64,000 nt of DNA, from contig CM066727.1 of the NCBI GenBank assembly GCA_033961575.1, positions 156,039,434 to 156,103,433 of the forward strand. Reading direction: 5' to 3'. The notes under the pieces were generated by a model, which did not search any database, had not been told where the DNA came from, and worked only from the letters and a program-made list of their open reading frames with translations. Made by a program: the position numbers and the translations under genes. How positions within the stretch are numbered: the first letter of the stretch is position 1; every line of letters begins with the position of its first letter. The DNA comes from Aselliscus stoliczkanus (taxonomy: Eukaryota > Chordata > Mammalia > Chiroptera > Hipposideridae). Positions 55,171 to 64,000 of this stretch are shown here, piece by piece.

Positions 55171-56780
55171 TATTAGGTAGATTTGCTATGTCTCCCAGTC
55201 TTGGCCAGGTGGCCTTGCGCAGGAGGTGTCCTTTGGGACACAGTGGCACTCTCCCTGGTTACCTGAGCTGGGTGCTCCAGGAGAGTCTCTTGTGTGGGTT
55301 GTATGCGCTCTCCTGTTATAGTTGAGCCTTGGTAGCTATTGGCATGTAAGTGGGTGGGACTGACTCTCAGGATGACTGTCTGTGGGGTTTGGCCATGATC
55401 ACAGCTTATGGGCTGCTGTGTGGGAGGCTCACCCCACTGAAAGGGATTCACCCCAGCAAGCTCTGGTGCCTGTTGAGACCACCATTTGTGTGTGTCACTT
55501 TTGGGGTTAATTGGGTGGTGCTCTGCTATGGTCTGAAGCCAGCCTCCTATGGTCTTGAAGCAAGTATGTGGCCCCGGGCCCCTTGGGAGAGGCTCCAGTG
55601 CAGGCCCAGGTCAACCACTACCTGTGAGTGGCTGGGGGATAGCTGGTAGGAGCTAAAAAGCGATCCCTGGTTGTTTGCTGCCTTTGCTAAACCTGGAGGC
55701 ATGTGGGAGAAGCTATGCTGCAAACCAAGGACGGCTGCCATCAGTACCAGGCATGGGGTCACTCCACAAAAGGCCAGGACACCCAGAGGCCTGCTTCAGT
55801 CTGCTGTCTCCCTTAAGATTCCACCACTGATAAAGCCTTGTGAAGTACGTGAGTTGGGTGAGGCCGGGTCTCAGGGAGTCACTAGAGTGGGAACAGTTGT
55901 GATCACCAGGTTAATGTAGACTCTGGTTTGGTTCCAATGCTCAGCTTGGAAAGACTCAGCAAAAGTCTCAGAGCACACTAAGGCCTGTTGCCGCCTGCCT
56001 GGGGCCAATGGACTCTGATTGTTTTTCAAAAAAGAGTGTGATGCGGGAGGGACTGGCTGATTGGAGAAATTGCCTCCAGGGATGTGCGAGTTAGGTGTGG
56101 TGGGCTCCCAGCTGAGTTTGCAGGGTGGAGCAGTGGAGCTCACCAGGCCAATCAGATTCAGATTTGGCCTGTGGGGCTGGGATCAACATAGGGAAGATGG
56201 CACTCACCTGCCAGCTGCATGGGAGAAGGACCCTCACTGGGAAAATGCCAACTGTCCTCCAGTCTTCCTCCTGCAACCACACACCTCAGTCTGTACCTCG
56301 TATGTCCCTGAGGCCCCCCGAGACACTATCCCTCTGCTGGGGCCCAAGGTGAGTGCCTGCGAGCGAGCAAGTCTGTGTGTGGGCCGTTTCAGAGGATGTC
56401 TGGGTTTCCCGCAGCCTTCTCTCCCACCTGAATGGTTGGAATCCCCATTGTATTTCACAACCAGATGTTGTGGGGACTCCTCTTCCTGGCAACAGTTCTC
56501 TGGGCTGGGGTCCCTTGCTCCTCAGGGGGAACCTCTGTGGCCAAGATATCCCTCCTGATTTTCAACAGCCACAGGGAGATTTGGGGCTTTTCTGAGTCTC
56601 TGCTCCTTGTACTGGTGTTGTCATGGGTTTTTCTTTGTATTTTGAGTTATAGGACTTCTGTTCGGCTAGACTTTACAGGGTTCTCCAGGTTGGTTGTTCT
56701 CTAAGTGAGGTGTAACTTAATGTGTTCATGGAAGGACACAGCCACAGTGTCTACTCTGCCATCTTGGATCTCTCCTATGT
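55171..56780 (-). mobile_element. L1 5' UTR
   Basis: GC-richer DNA (CCAGGAGAGTCTCTTGTGTG and similar) between ORF1 and the 5' end GGAGAGATCCAAGATGGCAG. It contains several chance ORFs on both strands (for example 56061-56558), none with protein homology known to me. The AAGATGGC at the very 5' end is the usual YY1-type start of L1. Confidence 0.7.
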
Positions 56781-56851
56781 GGGCTCATTTTAATTTTGCC
56801 TATATGTTTCATGATTTAATTTTCCCTGTGTTCTATGTAAATTAATGATTC

Positions 56852-57012
56852 ACTGTTGTTGTTGTTGTTGTTGTTTTTTTAGCTGAGCCATCCTGCCACC
56901 TGTTGGCATCTCAACGGCAACTCAGCTCGGGCTGGCCTCGAACCATTGTTGCTCAGAGCTCAGCTTGCACTCTTGAGCGAGCTCTTAACCAACTGAGCAA
57001 TTCGGCCAGCCC
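56852..57012 (-). mobile_element. SINE-B, antisense, with (TTG)n at its left edge
   Basis: TTGTTGTTG repeats, then TTTAGCTGAGCCATCCTGCC to CAATTCGGCCAGCCC. The body is slightly shortened (GGGCTGGCCTCGAACC). Confidence 0.88.
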
Positions 57013-57249
57013 TTTATCTTGCTTTTGAAGCACTATATATCTTTTTAATTTTCTCTTTTTGCATACTTTCAATTATTGGTATGTGTTTGCTATATATAGG
57101 GTGTCTCAAAGCATGGACTTGCAAAACAATATTGAACAGAACTATTAATAACTTAAACATTTTGATACAATCCTTTAAAAACCCAACCTGTTTCCTTTTC
57201 ATTAGGAAAATAAACATGTGGTCTAAGTGGAAGTATCTGGGGAAAGTCT

Positions 57250-57450
57250 TCCCAAATCTTACTTTTCTCCTTTCCTCCTCCTAATGCTTTCCTTTCTTAT
57301 TTCTCCCATTTGTTACTTTTCTTCTTTTCCCTTCCATTGTCTCACTGCTTCCCTTTTTCTTTCCATTTCTCTATTCCCTGTCCCTCTTCCTCTCTTCCGT
57401 TTCCTTTCCTCGTTTGTGCTTTCCTTCTCTGGCTCTTTCCCCTAAGATTT
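57250..57450. repeat. Pyrimidine-rich low-complexity tract
   Basis: About 200 nt of almost only C and T in irregular TTTCC/CTTTC units on the plus strand. Confidence 0.8.
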
Positions 57451-57689
57451 CTTCTCTATTTAGGTCCCATTTTCTGATGGTCTGCCATCTTGCCAGTGTT
57501 GTCTCAGTCCTTCAATGCCAGGTAACAGGGAGGAGCAGATGTGCCACATGGTTATATGCAATCAGGGTTCCACTCCAGGACAGGGCTGCCTTCAGTGATG
57601 CTGTGACCAAAGGGACAGAGTGTCTGCCAACATTCCTTGAGGAGAGGTATGTTGAGGGAAGAAGCTAATATTTATTAAAATATGTCATA

Positions 57690-57890
57690 AGCCAATCAAA
57701 GCACAGAGGTAGAGAGATTAATTAGATGCCTTTCATTTAATTTTTGCAACAATCCTGTGTAGTGTTATTATTATCATTTTATTTCTTTCATATTATAGAT
57801 GAGGAATGTGAAACTCAAAACCGTTAATTTGCCCAAGCTATTATGTGGCAGAACTGGGATCAAAACATAGATAAGTCTGCTTATTTCCAC
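57690..57890. mobile_element. MIR/L2-type fragment
   Basis: TTTTGCAACAATCCTGTGTA, ATAGATGAGGAATGTGAAAC and GTGGCAGAACTGGGATCAAA follow the common MIR/L2 end pattern. Confidence 0.65.
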
Positions 57891-58619
57891 TAGACCACAG
57901 AACCATGTACATTTGACCAACGATTGAAAAAAACATGACACTTTAACTTGCAATTTCTGGCTTTGGGAGTAGTCAAGGTGCTGCTTATGGGTGTCAGGTG
58001 GTGGTGGGAGTGAGGGGAAGGGCTTGGAGCTTTCTTAAAATCCTTGCAAAAATATCATAAAGGTGGCCACATGCTTTGTGCAGGGTTTGAGACCCATACC
58101 CCCAGTGCCTCCTGCACAATTCCTTACCCATCTCTAGACTGCGTTCTCAATGCCCCACATACGGAGAGTGAGCAGAGTCCTCTGGGCACGGTGTGAGTCA
58201 TGCCTCCTGAGGGTTTGGGGAACCTGATGTGCTCCCTTGTGTTCTCTATCCTGGGCCTCCCTCCAGGACACTGTCACACACAACACAGGACTTCACTTTT
58301 GACTTCAATACAAAGAAAAAACATCATGGAGACATTTAAAAAGCTCAGATACAGCCTAGGTCCTGACCATTTCCCGAGCAACATTCCAGATGGGGAAATT
58401 TTCTGCTCTTTTTTTCTTGTTCTGTGTTTCTACTCCACCCAGTCCAGACAATTGTCTATTACAGATTTTTCACTTTCCTCCAGATAACTTCACTGGCCCT
58501 TTTTGTGTGATTGTCTTATTCCCACTATTAGGGTTACATGTCTTTATACGCACGGGTAACTGTATTTTCTTTTTTCTTGCTCTGTTTTCCTGCTATCATC
58601 CCACTGACCCCTGGAAACC

Positions 58620-58795
58620 ATGCCTCTCCCTACGCTGAAAATCGGTTGTGGCATTTGTTAAATGCAGAGCCCTGGGCCCCATTTCTGGAGATTCTGATTT
58701 TGTAGGTGTGAGGAGTCTAGAAATCTGCATTTGTAAACAGTTACTCCATATCATTTTGATATATGCAAGCCTATGTACCATACCTTGAGAAAATT
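58620..58795. mobile_element. hAT-Charlie (MER5-like) fragment
   Basis: AATGCAGAGCCCTGGGCCCC, GGAGATTCTGATTTTGTAGG and AGAAATCTGCATTTGTAAAC match the MER5 order. The surrounding 57900-59540 holds no recognised gene. Confidence 0.55.
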
Positions 58796-59559
58796 GTTGA
58801 TATATTTTTTTTTAAAAATGAGAATGGCTTTGTGTCATTTTCAATAGCCTTCAAAGATTCTCTGATAGAGGTAGAATTTGAGAATCCTCTCATTGGTCTT
58901 AATTTATTTCCTGCTTTTCTCATTTAATTGTCTCCTTCCTTTCCGCTACTACTTATCTGTCCAACATCAACGACAGGGGGACCAATGGGAATCCCCAGAG
59001 CAAGTGCCCAATTGGCCTCCTGGGCTACAGGCCTGACTAGAGCTCCTTCCTGGCCTCTAAACTGACCCTTTTTTCCCCAAGGAGGAACTGTGGGTATGCA
59101 GACAAAATGGCTCTCATCCCGTCACTACCTACATCACCACTTTACAGACTTTAGCCCCAAGAGTTTTGTTTCTCTGTTTCTGAGATTTCACTTGAAGCAT
59201 GTCATGAGGTCTTACCGTAATTCTTAATGCTTCTACTACCATATACCTAATCCTCCTTCCTCTATCTGACAACCTTATCCTTGTCACCTTAGATTAATCC
59301 TGTGCAAGTGCTCCCCACTTGGTGTTATGATCTGTTCCCTCTTGCCTTTTTTTCAGTATTTATTACTAATATTTTTGGAATGTCTAGTGTTTAGGCCGCA
59401 TGCCAGTCTTGAGATTTTTGATCCCTACCCCATTCCAACTAGAAAAATGAAGTTACCTCATTTTGTTAGACATGTATTTTCAATCCCACAGTCTCCATCT
59501 TTTTATTGCAATGATCTGTAGTCCTTTAGACTCTAAAGAAGGGGCTAAGCTAGATTCAA

Positions 59560-60356
59560 GGAAGAGGTTAATAGCTGTCCTGGGATGAGCTGTCCCCAGA
59601 GCCTTTGAAGGGCCCACTTTACCTCCTGGTTCTTGAGGCTGTAGATTACGGGGTTGACCATAGGGGTGATCAGCGTAGAGGACAGAGAAGGCCTTTCAGA
59701 GCAACAGGGCCATAAAACACCTTGAGCACACTGAGTTGGGAGGAAGAAGTAGAGAAGCCTTTCTGCCTCCCGTGGCCTGAAGGTATTGGCAGCACAGTCG
59801 TCAGGATGAAGGCATAGGAGGTCGCCATCAACAGCTCCCGATATGGCCCCCATAAGGCCACAGAACAGTCCCTCAACTGGAGACAAGTCACAAAAGTAGT
59901 GGCTGATCTCCCTGCTGCCAGGGCCAGGGTGAAGGTGGAGAAGGCGAAGCCATACAGCCAGGTGTTCATCAGGGCAGGGCAGTGAAAGGGGCAGCAGATA
60001 GCCAAGTAACATTACAGGATATGGCAGAGAGCAGGAGGCACTCAGCTGCAGCCAGTGAGGCAGACATGCAGAACAGGACCAGACAGCTGACCACGAAGAT
60101 GGCTTCCCTCCATTCCAGGAAGCTCTGCAACAACTGAGGCACGATGTTGGAGGTATAGTCAATCTCAGCATGGGTGAGTGGGGAGTCTGCCTGGAGACCA
60201 CAGCCAGCATGATGAGGGCGTTGCCCCCCAGCTGTTACCGCATAGCTGGCCAGAATGAGGTGAGGGGAGGAAGCGCAGGTGTTGCAGCTTCCCACAGTCC
60301 ACTAGGATCAGCCAGGTGGTCTGGTTCTCACAGTTACTGCTGGACTGCTTCCGCAT
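59560..60356 (-). pseudogene. Olfactory receptor pseudogene (class II type)
   Basis: A seven-helix odorant receptor remnant spread over all three minus frames. Recognisable pieces in order are H-L-I-L-A-S-Y-A-V (helix 1), a form of the H-T-P-M-Y motif (T-P-H-S-P-M), Y-T-S-N-I-V-P-Q-L-L (helix 2), A-A-A-E-C-L-L-L-S-A-I-S-C (helix 3), H-Y-F-C-D-L (loop 2), R-Q-K-G-F-S-T-S-S-S-Q-L (helix 6) and P-M-V-N-P-V-I-Y-S-L-K-N (helix 7). At least four frame changes and the loss of the M-A-Y-D-R-Y consensus show it is dead. Human has OR8S1 in this neighbourhood, but I cannot assign the family here. Confidence 0.85.
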
Positions 60357-60424
60357 TTGGATCTGGATCCAAGAGAAGATAGGAAGGTAATATTAACCAA
60401 GATCCCATTGTGACCACATGCTGT

Positions 60425-60610
60425 GCTTGGCTACTCGTTTATTCATCACAGCAAGCATTAGAGACAGGACTTCTTGTCCTCTGTTTATAGAAGGGAAACT
60501 GAGACCCAGTGAGTTTAAGTTGGTTATTCAAAGTCAATACGGTGGAGTTATGTTTTGGACCCAAGTTTGCTTGACTCCAAAGCTCCTGCATCTACTCTCA
60601 TACAGTGCTT
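60425..60610 (-). mobile_element. MIR/L2-type fragment
   Basis: AGAAGGGAAACTGAGACCCA, GTTGGTTATTCAAAGTCAAT and TTTGCTTGACTCCAAAGCTC follow the common MIR/L2 end pattern. Confidence 0.6.
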
Positions 60611-61197
60611 TCCCAAATCGGTTCCATGATAGAAATGTCAGTATCAGAGAGCAGCATAGGGCTCTTCCAATCTATTAACCTGACCATCCTGACTAAGCAT
60701 CAATGGGAGAACCATACCTGGTGGACTCTTCTGGAAGGGTGAGAGAAGTACCCATGACCTCTTGGGGAGGTGGTCCTACTCTGAATTCAGGCACATTCCT
60801 GAAGCAGCTACTCATCTCAAAATATTTTCCTTTTCTAAGAAAATGAGACTTGGAAATCCCAATAAGCAATATATATTATTAACTCTATGAAAGAGGCCAT
60901 ATGGGAAGAATTGAATTAACTCAGATCCCACTCTCCCAGGAAGCCATTCTTTTCCCTTGGAAAATTAAGCCATTTTCAAACTTTGCCTAATCTCTAAGAA
61001 GTTTATTGGAAGCTGGGAATACTTTCTTTTTCTTGGCTCTCTTGATCTATATTCCCCATACAGGTCAAAAGCTCAACTTATCCTACCTAACTATGGATTC
61101 TTTAGAAATTCCTACCCTGGTACAGGATTCTCTCTTCCAGTTATTGCAGTACTACCCTAACACCAAACACACAGGAAGGCCTTGATAAGTACTTGTG

Positions 61198-61229
61198 GAA
61201 TGAATGAATGAATGAATGAATGAATAAAT
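61198..61229. repeat. (TGAA)n microsatellite
   Basis: Six TGAA units followed by a TAAA variant. Confidence 0.9.
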
Positions 61230-61431
61230 GAGTTAGTTATAATAATTTTCCAATAGTAAATTGCCATAGAAAAGTTACAGCATCTGACAATTAATCTTGA
61301 ACTAGAGATAGAGGCATTTAAATGATGACTTAGAGAGGAAACACTCTGAGAAGGTTCTCCCCTGAGGGAATATTGCCACTCAGAGCTTGAGATGGAACCA
61401 TGATTAAGATTGGAGATGAAAATCAAAGAGG

Positions 61432-61433
<2 letters not shown>

Positions 61434-61480
<47 letters not shown>
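61434..61480. repeat. (GT)n microsatellite
   Basis: About 23 uninterrupted GT units. Confidence 0.95.
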
Positions 61481-61482
<2 letters not shown>

Positions 61483-61489
61483 GGGGGAA

Positions 61490-64000
61490 GAAACCAGAAA
61501 GCCCAGCATGATAAAGAGTTTTCTCATTTTTGGAAGCTAAGAAAGGTGACATTTGACATTAGCAGATGGCAGTGAGAACATAGGGCTTTGTGTTCCTCCC
61601 CATTCCCTCTGGTTTTGGGCTTACATTATGTAGACACACATTTGATCACATCGAAGCTATAGACAAAGAGTGAATAAAGTATGTTCAGATGTATTTGAAC
61701 ATATTTTTGTCTTCTCTATACCAGTGCCTTCTTCAAGAGTCAGGAAAGATGCTTAAATTGAGACTTACTAAGGATTAGCAGAGAGATGGACCAAGGGAAG
61801 AAAGTAGGTAAAAGTAACCAAATCAACCAACCAGTCAACCAACCCCAAACTTCTCACGTCTGGACTCTGAATTAATGCTTATGATCAAAAATTAATGCTT
61901 ATGCTCTTGCTAACCAGTGAATTTGACCTTGGTCCTTGTTAAAATGTTTAAATAGATGTTTTATAGAACACTTGGAAGTCTCATAAGGAAACATCATCAG
62001 GAGCTATGTAATGTTAATTAAAATGTGAAACCTCACATAATGTCCTCTATTTAAAGTATTGATAATTGAGTAGATTAGGAGAAAGGAGTAGGAACAGGAC
62101 ATATTAGTTTCAGTAAGGCTTCAGAGAAAAGATGATGACTGTGAGCTTAAAGTTGATACTCTTAGTTTGGCTACTGTATAGCAAAATTATTCATTAATGA
62201 CTCTCTGAAAATGTGGTGAAAGATATCTAGTGAAAAGGAGAAGGTTTTGTAGATCTTGTTTTCTTCACCTATTTTAGTAGTGACCAGTAGACACAGCAAA
62301 TATGCATAGCTCATCAAACTTGAGATGACATGGGAAAAAGAGGGGAAACCAATATTATAGTTGATGGAATATAGAATTGCAATTCAAAATAATCATGTCT
62401 TATGGGATTCTAGACTAAAGACAAATGAAACTTAACAGGGGCACATATAATATTTGCACGTAGGCTTTAACAACCAGTTGGAAAAATACAGGAAGCATAA
62501 GCCCTGACTTAGTAGCCATTTATGTGAAAATGATTGAGGTTTTGTTGATTATCATGAAGTAGGACTTGGGAACTGTAAAGTACGAAGACCATATGAAGAA
62601 TGTAGAAACATTTACTCTGGAAAAGATAAACTAATGGAAGAAGATGATAGCTGTTTTCAAAATCGGAGGAATTCTTATGAAGTGGGGTTATAGTTAGCCC
62701 ACAGAGGCTCAGAGAGCAGACCAAGAACCAAGGGGTGGTGATGACAACCTGTACCGACCTACCTGTGCTGTTTTCATAGAGGTGATTCTTATGGGGCTAA
62801 CTATTGTTATTTACAGCAGGATCTGAGGGTCTGAAAATAAGGTGAGGCTCACTTGAGAGGATAAGAGTGTGGGAAATAAAGTTTCTCCCTAGAGCCTCCA
62901 GAAGTTTGTTGGCAAATACGGGTCTCTTTCATTGGAACCTCCTGGAACAAACACAGGACATTTAAAAAACATGGCAAGCTTCTGAATTTGTTTAGGTTGG
63001 GCCAGAAGTGGTCCTCTCTGTTGGCAGAGATTAGCGTCAGCCCAGATGAACTCTAGATTCTCAGAGTCAGTGGAGAAGGGGCCTGACCTGCTTTGGGCTT
63101 GGAGTCAACCCCTTCTGTTCTGGTCATCTTACCCCTGGACTAAATTCTTCTGCCAGATGATAACTCTATGGACTTTCTGCTCTCCTGTGGAAGTTCCATG
63201 TTACGGGCTTCTCCTCACTCCAGGTTGCTCACAGAAGACTGCTGTCCTTATTCTGTATGTGCTGCTATGGTCACTATTGCCATTTCTAGAGAAGGGAAAC
63301 CACTTTCCCTTGTGGGGCTTGAAGAAGAGCCTCCCTGGGGAAGAGAAGGAGCTTGGAGCCAACTGGAGCTGCTGCATCTATGTTTCGGTTCCAGGGGACT
63401 GTTCTGGTCCATCAGAGACCACAGACATGTTTTTCATTCAAATCCAGTGACCTCTTCCTTATGAGGTAGAGAAGACTGAAAAGACATAAGAATAGCTACA
63501 ATTAAAACCAATATTTATCTAATACTTTATAATTCACAAAGCAAATATTAACTAATGTACTATATATCCAATGCTCAGAATGAACCCCAAGGTGGAATGT
63601 GAGTATGCTATGGTTTGTTCTTGTAGCATGGGGATGGATTATCTAGAGTAAGACCTCTAAGTACTAAATTAGCAGTCTTTCTACTCTGGCATGGGTTAAG
63701 ACCTGGGACCTGCTTTAGTCTCTTAGCAGAGCAGAGGCAGGAGGAAACTGTAGTATAATTCTGTAGATAATTTGTTCTGTTTAGTTTGATAGTTTAATAT
63801 CACAGATTAAACATAAAACCAAGCAGGCCCCTTGAAGATAGTGGCAGACAGTGATATGCAGCTGACCGACAAATGCGAAGAAGGAAATCTGCTGCAGAAA
63901 TATAGCACTGAGTTCCTTCCATATGAAAGCAGAGAGCAGATGTAGGCCAGGAAGAGGGCAGCACAGGGCCACGGCAGGTGTTGGGCTTCCCTCATAACAG
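61490..64000. other. Intergenic sequence without a recognised gene
   Basis: No young SINE, L1 or known exon was found here. A plus-strand ORF of 134 codons (63046-63450) and overlapping minus-strand ORFs at 63781-63995 are open but show no family that I recognise. No sign of alpha-lactalbumin. Confidence 0.45.

Larger units (their letters stand above)
52175..56780 (-). mobile_element. LINE-1 element (antisense), from 3' UTR to 5' UTR, internally deleted and invaded
   Basis: Reading right to left the parts appear in L1 order: 5' end GGAGAGATCCAAGATGGC (about 56777), a long 5' UTR, ORF1 (about 55170-53690, broken), then 3' ORF2/3' UTR (53100-52725 and 52340-52175). Most of ORF2 is missing. Insertions are SINE-A 52345-52715, SINE-C 53122-53370, a copied segment 54251-54493 and a hAT MITE 54563-54894. 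The element can no longer move. Confidence 0.85.

Noticed and set aside
56061..56558. 165-codon plus-strand ORF
   Set aside because: It lies on the antisense strand of an L1 5' UTR, with no recognised protein family and no splice signals that extend it.
1..64000. CRISPR arrays, operons, bacterial or phage systems
   Set aside because: The window is mammalian; the tandem signals seen are microsatellites and nested SINEs.

Overview
This is a piece of mammalian nuclear genome, most likely from a bat. Genes are split by introns with GT-AG (twice GC-AG) splice sites, and the space between is full of LINE-1, MIR, L2, MaLR LTRs, DNA transposons and tRNA-derived SINEs. Three genes are recognised from their translated exons: the terminal exon of CCNT1 (cyclin T1), the whole KANSL2 gene, and an intact calcium-binding (milk-type) lysozyme gene. 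The order CCNT1 - KANSL2 - lysozyme/alpha-lactalbumin region - olfactory receptor matches human chromosome 12q13. The bat assignment is an inference from the SINEs (heads starting GGGCCGGCCGAGTGG, tails CCCCAATAAAATCTTTAAA), which look like those of rhinolophoid bats as far as I remember them; species cannot be read from the window.

Layout. 1-1268: last intron of CCNT1, mostly old L1. 1269-2672: last coding exon of CCNT1 (+), followed by a long 3' UTR to about 7340 with no young SINE. 7380-12640: intergenic, SINE-rich, with an L2. 12700-13350: CpG-island promoter of KANSL2. 12900-33200: KANSL2 (+), ten exons, a 492-codon CDS assembled from nine coding exons, with three related H/ACA snoRNAs in introns 7, 8 and 9. 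33200-41700: intergenic, with MaLR/ERVL remnants, L1 and a nest of three SINEs. 41740-44480: four-exon calcium-binding lysozyme gene (-), complete from TATA box to poly(A) signal. 44500-57000: two antisense L1s carrying later insertions (an ERV LTR, a hAT MITE, many SINEs and a copy of a nearby 226-bp segment). 57000-64000: mostly unique-looking sequence with one broken olfactory receptor gene (-) at 59.5-60.4 kb.

Biology. CCNT1 is the cyclin of P-TEFb (with CDK9) and drives RNA polymerase II pause release. KANSL2 is a zinc-binding subunit of the NSL histone acetyltransferase complex, and its introns also supply snoRNAs for rRNA pseudouridylation. The lysozyme is a secreted muramidase related to alpha-lactalbumin and keeps both catalytic acids and the calcium loop. 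These genes are neighbours by descent, not an operon. I found no wholly new gene system; the most notable points are the intact calcium-binding lysozyme, the lack of a visible LALBA exon beside it, two GC-AG introns in KANSL2, and the layered transposon insertions with readable target-site duplications.

Short names used below: SINE-M is the approx. 110-bp tRNA-like monomer; SINE-A is the approx. 430-bp long form that begins with SINE-M; SINE-B is an approx. 140-bp relative with a different body; SINE-C is a longer, older form sharing the tail of SINE-A.
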